Below, one piece after another: positions 1-5,549 of a stretch of DNA of 6,353 nucleotides. The notes under the pieces were generated by a model. The model was not told the DNA's origin. It saw only the letters and a list, made by a program, of their open reading frames with translations, and did not search any database. Origin of the DNA: an uncultured Collinsella sp. GTDB taxonomy: Bacteria > Actinomycetota > Coriobacteriia > Coriobacteriales > Coriobacteriaceae. A program made the position numbers and the translations under genes. Numbering within the stretch: position 1 is the first letter of the stretch; each line of letters opens with the position of its first letter. Location of the stretch: positions 1-6,353 of the forward strand of contig URRN01000121.1 in NCBI GenBank assembly GCA_900550185.1, given 5' to 3'.

Positions 1-1
1 C

Positions 2-1024
2 GTGGGGCGCCTGGGCGCGACGCCCGATTATGCCCGCGAGCTGTATCCCGTTCTGTGTGAAGCGGTGGGCGAGCTGCATGCTGGTTTTGCAGCTGCGGGG
101 GAGCCAGGGGTACCGGTAATCCATCGCGACCTTAAACCCTCGAACATCATCGTATCGGGCGTGAGGTATGCGGCCGATGCTGGCATGACCTTCTCGTCGT
201 TGGTGATTATTGACCTGGGAATCGCGCGCGTATGGCGCGATGGCGCCGATGCCGACACCGTCAAGTTTGGCACGCGACCCTATGCGCCGCCCGAGCAGTA
301 TGGGTTTGGGCAGACTCGCCGGCGCAGCGACGTCTACGCACTTGGCGCCCTGTTGTTCTTCTGCTTGACGGGAATCGACCCTAAACCAGGGCTCGACATG
401 CGCGAGCAATGCGAGGCGCGTGGCATTCCCACTCCACTTGCCGATGTCATCTGCATGTCGATGGCGCTCGACCCGGCTAAGCGTTTTGCGAGTGCGGAAG
501 CGTTGGGACGGGCTACGCGCGCGGCATACGATCTGAGTCGCCCCGTGCGGCCTCCTGCGCCTGCGCCTGTCCGTACTCCAGACTCGGAGACGGTGTTGAC
601 GCCCCAAGGGCTCCAGAACCCCGCAGGGCTTCCTAGGCCTGCCGCCTCTGTTGCATGCGGTCTGCTCTCTCGCGTTCCGGAGTCTCTGGGGCGCATTTGG
701 AATACGCTTGTCTGCTTCTCGCTACTTGTGTTCTTTGCCGGAAGTCACTTTGCCGTCTTTCACCCCACGGGAGCAAACCAAAGCTACCCGACGTGGCTTC
801 TCATAATCGAGTATTTTTTCTTTGTCGATGGCCTTATGGTGCTTATGCATTTTGCGCTGCTCGATAAGCGCCGTCTTCGTCGGCGATTCGTACTGCTCGA
901 CAGCTATCGCGGCAAGAAACTCGCGAAACTCTGGCTCAAGGCATTGGGTGTGCTGCTCCTATGCATGATCGTCATAGTCGCGGTTGCCAATGCGACCGGC
1001 GTCGTCGATACCTCCGCTACCTAA
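2..1024 (+). CDS. Membrane-anchored Ser/Thr protein kinase, 5'-truncated by window edge
   Basis: Partial Hanks-type Ser/Thr kinase; 340 visible residues. The first visible codon is GTG, but it is not the true start, because the N-lobe (Gly-rich loop and ATP-anchoring Lys) is missing and must lie upstream. Visible C-lobe motifs, numbered from base 2: catalytic loop HRDLKPSN (41-48), metal-binding DLG in place of DFG (71-73), activation segment ending in PPE (96-98), and SDVYALG (109-115). The kinase domain ends near residue 175. A Pro-rich linker (about 180-215) follows, then three hydrophobic stretches (about 232-253, 264-287, 314-335) that look like membrane spans, and no PASTA repeats. The catalytic Asp and metal Asp are present, so the kinase is probably active. 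Family knowledge: such kinases phosphorylate cytoplasmic targets, often in cell-wall or division control; the substrate here is unknown. It ends 5 bases before a hairpin shared with the convergent gene. Confidence 0.9.
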   Translation: MGRLGATPDYARELYPVLCEAVGELHAGFAAAGEPGVPVIHRDLKPSNIIVSGVRYAADAGMTFSSLVIIDLGIARVWRDGADADTVKFGTRPYAPPEQYGFGQTRRRSDVYALGALLFFCLTGIDPKPGLDMREQCEARGIPTPLADVICMSMALDPAKRFASAEALGRATRAAYDLSRPVRPPAPAPVRTPDSETVLTPQGLQNPAGLPRPAASVACGLLSRVPESLGRIWNTLVCFSLLVFFAGSHFAVFHPTGANQSYPTWLLIIEYFFFVDGLMVLMHFALLDKRRLRRRFVLLDSYRGKKLAKLWLKALGVLLLCMIVIVAVANATGVVDTSAT

Positions 1025-1028
1025 AAGA

Positions 1029-1051
1029 AAAGGGCCCCATTGGGGCCCTTT
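1029..1051. terminator. Bidirectional hairpin terminator between convergent genes
   Basis: A perfect 10-bp inverted repeat, AAAGGGCCCC / GGGGCCCTTT, with a 3-base loop (1039-1041). It sits between the kinase stop (1024) and the stop of the minus-strand hydrolase (1062). Read on the minus strand the stem runs into a T-rich tail (TTTTCTTTTA), a good intrinsic terminator. Read on the plus strand the tail is only TTT followed by GCAG, so termination of the kinase transcript may be weaker. Confidence 0.85.
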
Positions 1052-1061
1052 GCAGTTGCGC

Positions 1062-2195
1062 TTAGATGCGGTTCATCTGAGCGGCGACTTTGTTATACCA
1101 GTCCTGCCACGTGGGCGGGCAGTACTTTTTGGCCGCTGCCGGAGTAAGGGTGGAGCCGTAGTTGGCACCCAGATAGGCAACGTGAGCGGAGATGCCCTCG
1201 CTCCAGCTGCCAAAGCTGCGCCAACCGCCGCCACGGGCGCTCCAGCCCCAGGCGTTGTAAGAATTGGCGCAATAAGCACCCTTGGTGCTCTCGATGCAGG
1301 CGATGGCGGGGGACCAACGGGGGTCGACACCGGTATTCCAAGCGGCGACGGCAAAGTTATAGCCCTGGCCTGCCATGGGGGAGCCGGCGAGATAATTGTC
1401 GATGCGGCTCGTCCACTCATTAATGAACGAATCGTAATCGGAGCTACCGGTATTGGCGTTGTTCACCGTGGTGTCGATGGTGGTGTTGGTGTTGGTGGCC
1501 TGGCTGCTGGAATTGCCGCCGCTTACGCCCTCGCCCGAGAGCTTCTCGGCGGCAGCGGCCTTATCGGCCTCAAGCTTGGCAAGCTCGGCGGCATTTTCCT
1601 GCTCGGCTTTTGCCTGTGCCTCGCTGCGGAGCTGCTGGGCCTGCGCCAGCGCATCCTCGGCGTTTTTCTGCTCTGCCTCAAGCTGTGACTTGGCCTGCTG
1701 GAGCTCGGCCTTGTTCTGCTCGAGTTCGGTTTGCATATTATTGAGCTCTTCGATCTCGTCGACGCTCGAGCTCGTGATCTGGTTGGTGTATTTGCAGGTC
1801 GTGATGAACTCACCCAGGCTCTGCGCGTTGACCAGGAAGCTCACGATGGGGTTAGTGCCCTTCTGGTACTTGTACAGATCGCGCATGGCGGAGCTTGCCT
1901 TGGCCTGCTGCTCGGGAAGCTTAGCCTCGATTTCCTCGATGCTTGCCTCGTTGGAGTCAATCTGCTTTTGCAGGTCATCGAGTTTGGTGCGGGCGTCGTT
2001 GTAGGCGCTCGTGGCGGCTTCGATCTTCTGCTGGGCTGCGGAAAGCTGGTCCTGCGTTGCCTGCGAGGCGGCATACGCCGCAACGGGGGAGAGCATCGGC
2101 GTGGCCGTCAGCGCAACGGCGAGCGCGGCGCTCGTGATGATACGAGCCGGCTTCGACGCAATGAGCGCTGCGGTGCGATGATTCGAATGCTGCAT
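1062..2195 (-). CDS. Secreted PcsB-like coiled-coil protein with lysozyme/glucosaminidase-like domain
   Basis: Probable peptidoglycan hydrolase of 377 residues, exported by Sec. A basic N-terminus and a hydrophobic segment end in a signal peptidase I site at AYA (40-42). Residues about 45-215 are heptad-rich coiled coil. Between the helices lies SFLVNAQSLGEFI (119-131), resembling the hinge of the PcsB N-terminal domain, which FtsEX controls in streptococci. A Ser/Asn/Thr-rich linker (about 219-255) leads to a C-terminal domain (about 257-377). Its motifs, IACIEST with candidate catalytic Glu302, NAWGWS (314-319) and a later SWSEGISAH, are typical of lysozyme/glucosaminidase-like folds. Cys300, Cys309 and Cys359 could form a disulfide after export. 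PcsB itself carries a CHAP amidase, so this is a different catalytic partner on a similar regulatory stalk. The ATG at 2195 was chosen over an in-frame TTG at 2210 because AGAGGG lies 5 bases before it. Fold is fairly sure; bond cleaved is not. Confidence 0.8.
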   Translation of the reverse strand: MQHSNHRTAALIASKPARIITSAALAVALTATPMLSPVAAYAASQATQDQLSAAQQKIEAATSAYNDARTKLDDLQKQIDSNEASIEEIEAKLPEQQAKASSAMRDLYKYQKGTNPIVSFLVNAQSLGEFITTCKYTNQITSSSVDEIEELNNMQTELEQNKAELQQAKSQLEAEQKNAEDALAQAQQLRSEAQAKAEQENAAELAKLEADKAAAAEKLSGEGVSGGNSSSQATNTNTTIDTTVNNANTGSSDYDSFINEWTSRIDNYLAGSPMAGQGYNFAVAAWNTGVDPRWSPAIACIESTKGAYCANSYNAWGWSARGGGWRSFGSWSEGISAHVAYLGANYGSTLTPAAAKKYCPPTWQDWYNKVAAQMNRI

Positions 2196-2200
2196 CCAGT

Positions 2201-2206
2201 CCCTCT
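2201..2206 (-). promoter_or_regulatory. Ribosome binding site fixing the hydrolase start
   Basis: AGAGGG on the minus strand, 5 bases before the ATG at 2195. An in-frame TTG at 2208-2210 lies upstream of this site and would have no comparable Shine-Dalgarno, so the ATG is preferred. Confidence 0.75.
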
Positions 2207-2237
2207 GCAATCAATCGTAGGTTATGGTTCGAACGGT

Positions 2238-2268
2238 ATTCTACTACTGCTTTCGACCTCAACTTGAA
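2238..2268 (-). promoter_or_regulatory. Candidate promoter of the secreted hydrolase gene
   Basis: The minus strand carries TAGAAT (2238-2243), a 5/6 match to the -10 consensus, about 43 bases before the ATG. The -35 is poor: TTCAAG (2263-2268) lies at an unusually long 19-base spacing, and TTGAGG (2257-2262) is too close at 13. A 19-base spacer is the hallmark of MerR-type activated promoters, and the -35 zone lies inside the palindrome cluster at 2257-2302. This suggests, by inference only, that the promoter is regulated. Confidence 0.4.
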
Positions 2269-2302
2269 CCTTAAAGGTCCCAAAGGGTCAAGTTGAACTT
2301 GA
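2257..2302. repeat. Nested palindrome cluster, operator-like
   Basis: Three overlapping inverted repeats. TCAACTTGA (2259-2267) and TCAAGTTGA (2288-2296) are perfect 9-bp arms, extended inward by CCTT/AAGG (2269-2272 and 2283-2286) after one mismatch, around a 10-base loop. Inside the left half is ACCTT-A-AAGGT (2268-2278). The right arm is itself half of TCAAGTT-G-AACTTGA (2288-2302). The two small palindromes are centred at 2273 and 2295, about two helical turns apart. A related GTTCAACTTTAAC lies at 2352-2364. There is no T-tract after the hairpin, so a terminator is unlikely. The position over the -35 zone of the minus-strand gene favours a protein-binding site. Confidence 0.6.
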
Positions 2303-2500
2303 GGCTTTGGCTTTGACCTGCAGTTATGATGAATTGTTGAGAAACCATAGAGTTCAACTTTAACGTTACGGGGGCCTGTTTGCGGACGGGCTTTCGGTCG
2401 TGAAAGCTATCTCAACAGGGGGTTTGCGGCTACAAGGCCCCATCGCGGTGAGTGCGGCTTTATGCTGGACGATCACGTCGATTGCCATAGATACGGTGGA
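2303..2500. other. Intergenic stretch with no supported gene
   Basis: I find no convincing coding sequence here. Small signals only: GTTCAACTTTAAC (2352-2364), an outlying copy of the neighbouring repeat; TAACGTTA (2361-2368), a short perfect palindrome; and a weak GCCTGT/ACGGGC hairpin (2374-2391) with one wobble pair and a TTT tail. None is strong enough to name a regulatory RNA or terminator. It separates the divergent promoters of the hydrolase and the ligase. Confidence 0.5.
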
Positions 2501-2502
2501 GC

Positions 2503-2533
2503 TTTGGGCGCCGGCGGCTTGGCACGCTAGAAT
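2503..2533 (+). promoter_or_regulatory. Candidate promoter of the D-aspartate ligase gene
   Basis: TAGAAT at 2528-2533 is a 5/6 match to the -10 consensus. Upstream TTTGGG (2503-2508, spacer 19) or TTGGGC (2504-2509, spacer 18) is a weak -35. The start of transcription would fall near 2540, giving a leader of about 50 bases. That leader includes an imperfect hairpin (ACCGCCC at 2551-2557 with GGGCAGT at 2565-2571) just before the ribosome binding site. Confidence 0.45.
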
Positions 2534-2540
2534 AAATCAG

Positions 2541-2548
2541 TTGCGCAA
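2541..2548. promoter_or_regulatory. TTGCGCAA palindrome at the predicted transcription start, copy 1
   Basis: A perfect 8-bp palindrome beginning 7 bases after the predicted -10 box of the ligase gene. The same octamer occurs at 3903-3910, 8 bases after the predicted -10 of the racemase gene, and I saw no other exact copy in the window. A repressor bound here would block initiation. Functional assignment is inference. Confidence 0.4.
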
Positions 2549-2589
2549 AGACCGCCCGTTGTGTGGGCAGTTCATGATAGGAAGTTTCC

Positions 2590-3846
2590 ATGGCATTGCA
2601 GTTTACAGAGCGCGAGTTCATTCCCGTGCTGCTCGGAGGCGACATCAACGCCTATTCGGTGGCGCGCGCCTTCTACGAAGAGTACCAGGTCAAGAGTCTG
2701 GTCTTTGGCAAGTACCAGACGGGTCCCGCTTACCGCAGCCAGATTATCGACTACACGCCCAACGTGGATATCGACACCATGCCCGTGATGCTCAAAACCG
2801 TCAACGGCATTGCCCAAGCGCATGCCGACAAGACGATTGTCCTTGTGGGCTGTGGCGATAACTATGTTGCCCTCGTGGCTCAGGCCAAGGATGCCCATGA
2901 GCTGGCGGATAACATCGTCGCGCCTTACGCTCCCTACAGCATGCTTGAGCAGTGTCAGAAGAAGGAGATCTTCTACGAGCTGTGCGAGAAGCACGGCGTG
3001 CCCTATCCGCATACCTTTACCTTCACCATGGCGATGCTGAATGCCCAAGGCGAGGCACCTGCCGAAGTGCTCGACCAGATCGATTTTCCTTACCCGATGA
3101 TCCTGAAGCCTTCCGACGGCATCATGTGGTGGCAGCACGAGTTCGAGGGCCAGAAAAAGGCCTATGAGATTGCCGACCGTGCCGAGCTGGAACAGGTCAT
3201 TCGCGACTCGTATGCCAGCGGCTACACCGACGACCTGATCTTGCAGGATCGCGTGCCCGGCAACGACGAGTATATGCGCGTGCTCACCAGCTATTCCGAC
3301 CGCAACGGCAAGGTCCGCATGATGTGCCTGGGCCACGTGCTGCTCGAGGAGCATCAGCCTCACGGTGTCGGCAACCACGCCTGTATCATCACCGAGCCCA
3401 ATGACGAGCTCATGGGCGGCGTGCGCAAGTTGCTCGAGGACCTTCACTTTGTGGGTTATTCCAACTTTGACGTTAAGTACGACGAACGCGACGGCTCGTT
3501 TAAGTTCTTCGATTTCAACACGCGCCAAGGTCGCAGCAACTACTACGTCACTAACAGCGGCTTTAACGTTGCCAAGTATGTGGTGGACGAGTATGTGTTC
3601 AACCGCCCGTTTGAGCCGGAGTTTGTGACGGCGCAGGACGAGGCACTGTGGATGGTCGTTCCCATGGGCGTCGTCGACAAGTACGTCAAGGATCCCGAGT
3701 TGCGCGCGGAGGTGCATCGCCTGGACAAGGAAGGCAAGGGCGCCGACCCTTCGTTTATGAAGGGCGACTTTGTCTTTAACCGCTGGCTGCGCATGTGGCA
3801 CACCAAGCTGCGCCACTTTAAGCTGTTCAAGACGTATTACAAGTAG
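2590..3846 (+). CDS. ATP-grasp carboxylate-amine ligase, probable D-aspartate ligase
   Basis: 418-residue cytoplasmic ATP-grasp enzyme. By family knowledge it activates the beta-carboxylate of D-aspartate as an acyl-phosphate and couples it to the side-chain amine of the diamino acid in the peptidoglycan stem (UDP-MurNAc-pentapeptide), forming the cross-bridge residue. It resembles recalled Enterococcus faecium Asl-fm closely along its length: GGDINAYSVARAFYEEY near the N-terminus, MILKPSDG (170-177, ATP-binding Lys173), LQDRVPGNDEYMRV (from 218), GHVLLEEHQPHGVGNH, Asp294 in NFDVKY, and the metal-binding FDFNTRQGRSN (307-317). Length also fits. Start: ATG with AGGAAG (2579-2584) 5 bases upstream. 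The aspartate racemase that could supply its substrate begins 84 bases downstream on the same strand, the same pairing as recalled for E. faecium. Alternative: a ligase adding another D- or L-amino acid. Family is certain; substrate is likely. Confidence 0.88.
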   Translation: MALQFTEREFIPVLLGGDINAYSVARAFYEEYQVKSLVFGKYQTGPAYRSQIIDYTPNVDIDTMPVMLKTVNGIAQAHADKTIVLVGCGDNYVALVAQAKDAHELADNIVAPYAPYSMLEQCQKKEIFYELCEKHGVPYPHTFTFTMAMLNAQGEAPAEVLDQIDFPYPMILKPSDGIMWWQHEFEGQKKAYEIADRAELEQVIRDSYASGYTDDLILQDRVPGNDEYMRVLTSYSDRNGKVRMMCLGHVLLEEHQPHGVGNHACIITEPNDELMGGVRKLLEDLHFVGYSNFDVKYDERDGSFKFFDFNTRQGRSNYYVTNSGFNVAKYVVDEYVFNRPFEPEFVTAQDEALWMVVPMGVVDKYVKDPELRAEVHRLDKEGKGADPSFMKGDFVFNRWLRMWHTKLRHFKLFKTYYK

Positions 3847-3867
3847 ATGAGCGCGGCGCCCGTTCGG

Positions 3868-3894
3868 TTTGCATCGGGCGGGCGCGGGTATGAT
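3868..3894 (+). promoter_or_regulatory. Candidate internal promoter for the racemase gene
   Basis: TATGAT (3889-3894) is a 5/6 match to the -10 consensus in the 84-base gap between ligase and racemase. The only -35 candidate, TTTGCA (3868-3873), is at a short 15-base spacing, so the promoter is uncertain. Support comes mostly from the -10 and from the TTGCGCAA octamer positioned as at the ligase promoter. Read-through from the ligase gene is also possible, because no terminator lies between them. Confidence 0.35.
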
Positions 3895-3896
3895 AC

Positions 3897-3910
3897 GCGC
3901 AATTGCGCAA
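3897..3910. promoter_or_regulatory. GCGCAATTGCGC palindrome containing TTGCGCAA, copy 2
   Basis: GCGCAATTGCGC (3897-3908) is a perfect 12-bp palindrome. It overlaps TTGCGCAA (3903-3910), identical to the octamer at 2541-2548. It lies at the expected start of transcription from the -10 at 3889-3894, ahead of the ribosome binding site. This suggests an operator shared with the ligase gene, by inference. Confidence 0.4.
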
Positions 3911-3918
3911 GCGTCATC

Positions 3919-3925
3919 AAGGAGG
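3919..3925 (+). promoter_or_regulatory. Strong ribosome binding site fixing the racemase start
   Basis: AAGGAGG, a near-perfect Shine-Dalgarno, 5 bases before the ATG at 3931. An in-frame ATG at 3847, directly after the ligase stop codon, has no such site. It would add 28 residues ahead of the conserved GVIGGMG start of the family, so it is rejected. Confidence 0.9.
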
Positions 3926-3930
3926 CGGCG

Positions 3931-4677
3931 ATGGAAAAGCTGGGAGTTATCGGCGGCATGGGCGCCGAGGCCACGTCGTATTACTACGACCAAGTGGTGC
4001 GCCACACGGCTGCTGCCTGCGATCAGGAACATATCGACATGGTGGTGCTCTCCAAGTCGACCATGCCTGACCGCACGCTGGCCATTAAGACCGGCGAGCA
4101 TGCCAAGCTGCTGGCGACCATGAAAGAGTGTGCCCAGGCACTCGAGTCGCTGGGCTGTGCGCACATTGCCGTTCCCTGCAACACGTCACACTACTTTTAC
4201 GACCAGATCCAGTCGTTTACGAAGGTGCCGATTATCCACATGCCGCGTGAGTCGGTTCGCTATGCCCTTGCGGGTGCGGTGATGGGGGAGTGCGAGTTCG
4301 ACCCCAACCTGAGTATGCCGGCCGAGCCGGTGCACAAGATTGGCATCATGGGAACCGACGGCACCGTGGGCGCGGGCGTCTACGGCCGCGAATGCGAGGC
4401 TGCGGGTGTCGAGGTTGTCTATCCCAGCGAGAAGCGTCAGAACGATGTGATGTCGCTTATCTACGATGATGTGAAGGCCGGACGTGAGCCCGATATGGAT
4501 AAGTTCGACCGCGTGATGTGGGAGTTCGCCCGTAGCGGCTGCGACCGCGTCATTCTGGCCTGCACCGAGCTATCGGTGCTGCAGAAGTACCGAGAGATGC
4601 CCGAGATTACCCTTGACGCCATGGACGTCCTGGTGCGCGAATCCATCATCCGCAGCGGCGCCCCCTACCGCCTCTAG
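3931..4677 (+). CDS. Aspartate/glutamate racemase family protein, probable aspartate racemase
   Basis: 248-residue cytoplasmic, cofactor-independent racemase. By family knowledge, two cysteines act as acid/base on either face of the alpha-carbon to interconvert L- and D-aspartate. Sequence shows GVIGGMG at the N-terminus (5-11), catalytic PCNTSH with Cys83 (82-87), and ACTELS with the second catalytic Cys211 (210-215). Both cysteines are present, so it should be active. Length is normal for the family. The GGMG beginning and PCNT motif favour aspartate racemase over MurI-type glutamate racemase, and the adjacent D-aspartate ligase supports D-Asp as product. No signal peptide. It may be cotranscribed with the ligase and also have its own promoter. 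It ends before a REP-like palindrome and a strong terminator. Substrate could still be glutamate or another amino acid. Confidence 0.87.
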   Translation: MEKLGVIGGMGAEATSYYYDQVVRHTAAACDQEHIDMVVLSKSTMPDRTLAIKTGEHAKLLATMKECAQALESLGCAHIAVPCNTSHYFYDQIQSFTKVPIIHMPRESVRYALAGAVMGECEFDPNLSMPAEPVHKIGIMGTDGTVGAGVYGRECEAAGVEVVYPSEKRQNDVMSLIYDDVKAGREPDMDKFDRVMWEFARSGCDRVILACTELSVLQKYREMPEITLDAMDVLVRESIIRSGAPYRL

Positions 4678-4683
4678 CTTCCG

Positions 4684-4718
4684 ACCTGCCAAAAAGGGAC
4701 AGGTTTATTTTGGTAGGT
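4684..4718. repeat. REP-like palindromic element
   Basis: ACCTGCCAAAA (4684-4694) and TTTTGGTAGGT (4708-4718) are inverted arms of 11 bases with one G-T wobble, around the loop AGGGACAGGTTTA (4695-4707). An internal alternative pairing is ACCTG (4684-4688) with CAGGT (4700-4704). The A-rich then GGGACAGGTTTATTTT wording resembles the short palindromes I recall as scattered near REP-associated (Y1/RAYT) transposases in many bacteria. That is recollection, not a search. The tail TTTTATC could let it act as an extra terminator for the racemase. No transposase gene is present. Confidence 0.45.
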
Positions 4719-4736
4719 TTTATCTGGTGAAACAGT

Positions 4737-4774
4737 AAAGGCCTCGGCTCGTTTGGTGCGAGCCGAGGCCTTTT
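4737..4774. terminator. Strong bidirectional terminator between racemase and ecfT
   Basis: A perfect 15-bp stem, AAAGGCCTCGGCTCG (4737-4751) with its complement (4759-4773), around a 7-base loop, followed by TTTT on the plus strand. On the minus strand the stem ends in TTT followed by ACTG. It lies 59 bases after the racemase stop and 28 bases beyond the ecfT stop, so it can end both convergent transcripts. Confidence 0.92.
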
Positions 4775-4802
4775 GCGTTGGGCGGTTGCTGTCGGTGGTG
4801 AA

Positions 4803-5549
4803 CTAGAAAAGGAAGCCGATGGAGATAAGGGCGATACTGACGATAAGTACGGCGATATCCAGGCCTTTGATGGGGTAGCGCTTATACGAACTCGCACGCG
4901 TGCGCAGGTAGAAGCCGCGCTGCTCGGCGGCAAGCGCGGTGGCATCGGTCTTGCCCACGCTCGAAATAAGCAGTGGCACGCACAGCGGCAGCATGAGCTT
5001 GAGTTTCTTGACGGGATTCTTAGTGTCGTATTCTACGCCGCGTGCAGTCTGCGCCTCCATGATGGCGTTCATTTCCTGGCCAAATACCGGCACAAAGCGC
5101 AGCGCCGTGGTAAAGGTGAAGGCATAGCGATATGGCACGTGCAGCACCTCGACGCAGGCGCTGGCGAGGTCGTTGAGCTTGGTCACCATAAGCATGAGGA
5201 TGAGCGGCAGCGCCACGCCCAACAGACGCAGGCAGGCCTTTGTTCCGGTGATGAGGCCCTCGTCGGTGACAAAGCCCCACACCACGTTGCCATCGCGCAT
5301 AAAGGCCAGCTGGAGCACCAGCATGATAAGCGCGAGCGGAATCAGCAACTTGAGCAGCGAGAACAGACGGTTGACGACGCCGGCATAGGCACCCAGTACA
5401 AGGGTGAGTGCCAAAAAGCCCAGCAGCGCCACGTAGGTGTCGGACAAGAAGATGCCGATGATGATGGCGGCGGCGAGGCCCAGTTTGATGACGGGGTTCA
5501 GGCGATGCAGCGGCGTATCGCCCGGCATGTAGTCGATGACGTTAACCAC
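4803..5549 (-). CDS. ecfT: Energy-coupling factor transporter transmembrane protein EcfT
   Basis: 248-residue integral membrane scaffold of an ECF importer, linking two ATPases to a substrate-binding S component. The N-terminus has the family wording YMPGDTPLHRLNPVIKL (7-23). About six hydrophobic segments follow, including two near 25-60 and the last at 229-248. The long cytoplasmic coupling helices carry the two signature motifs that contact the ATPases: AQTARG (166-171, Arg170) and EQRGF with Arg211, where Gln replaces the usual Ala of ARG. The start is GTG at 5549, overlapping the upstream ATPase stop by 8 bases (translational coupling likely), with GAGGAG 10 bases upstream, a slightly long spacing. 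A longer in-frame reading to 5594 would place extra residues before the conserved start and is rejected. Substrate depends on an S component not in the window. Confidence 0.93.
   Translation of the reverse strand: MVNVIDYMPGDTPLHRLNPVIKLGLAAAIIIGIFLSDTYVALLGFLALTLVLGAYAGVVNRLFSLLKLLIPLALIMLVLQLAFMRDGNVVWGFVTDEGLITGTKACLRLLGVALPLILMLMVTKLNDLASACVEVLHVPYRYAFTFTTALRFVPVFGQEMNAIMEAQTARGVEYDTKNPVKKLKLMLPLCVPLLISSVGKTDATALAAEQRGFYLRTRASSYKRYPIKGLDIAVLIVSIALISIGFLF

Noticed and set aside
984..1688. A 234-codon open frame on the plus strand overlapping the kinase end and the hydrolase
   Set aside because: It runs through the terminator hairpin and opposite the well-supported lysozyme-like domain. 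The Gly/Ala-rich translation has no family resemblance.
2288..2304. A canonical SoxR box
   Set aside because: AACTTGAGG matches one half, but the palindrome has an extra central base and the left end lacks CCT, and the position overlaps the -35 zone rather than the spacer. Only a general operator-like call is justified.
2313..2330. TTGACC and TATGAT as a plus-strand promoter
   Set aside because: Only 6 bases separate the two boxes. Pairing TATGAT with other -35 candidates needs a 20-base spacer, and no gene follows closely.
2374..2394. GCCTGT/ACGGGC hairpin followed by TTT, a possible terminator of a small RNA
   Set aside because: The stem is only 6 bp with a wobble pair, the T-tract is very short, and no upstream transcript is supported.
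2400..2861. A plus-strand frame starting upstream of the ligase
   Set aside because: It overlaps the ligase start in another frame, lacks a good ribosome binding site, and its later part is a shadow of the ligase.
3847..3930. An in-frame upstream extension of the racemase starting at the ATG right after the ligase stop
   Set aside because: There is no Shine-Dalgarno before 3847. The conserved racemase N-terminus and AAGGAGG both support 3931, and the stretch holds promoter-like sequence instead.
2572..4164. A 530-codon open frame on the minus strand opposite the ligase and racemase genes
   Set aside because: It is the antisense shadow of two genes with clear catalytic motifs. Long antisense frames are expected in GC-rich DNA, and its translation is low-complexity in His/Val/Ala/Leu with no recognisable domain.
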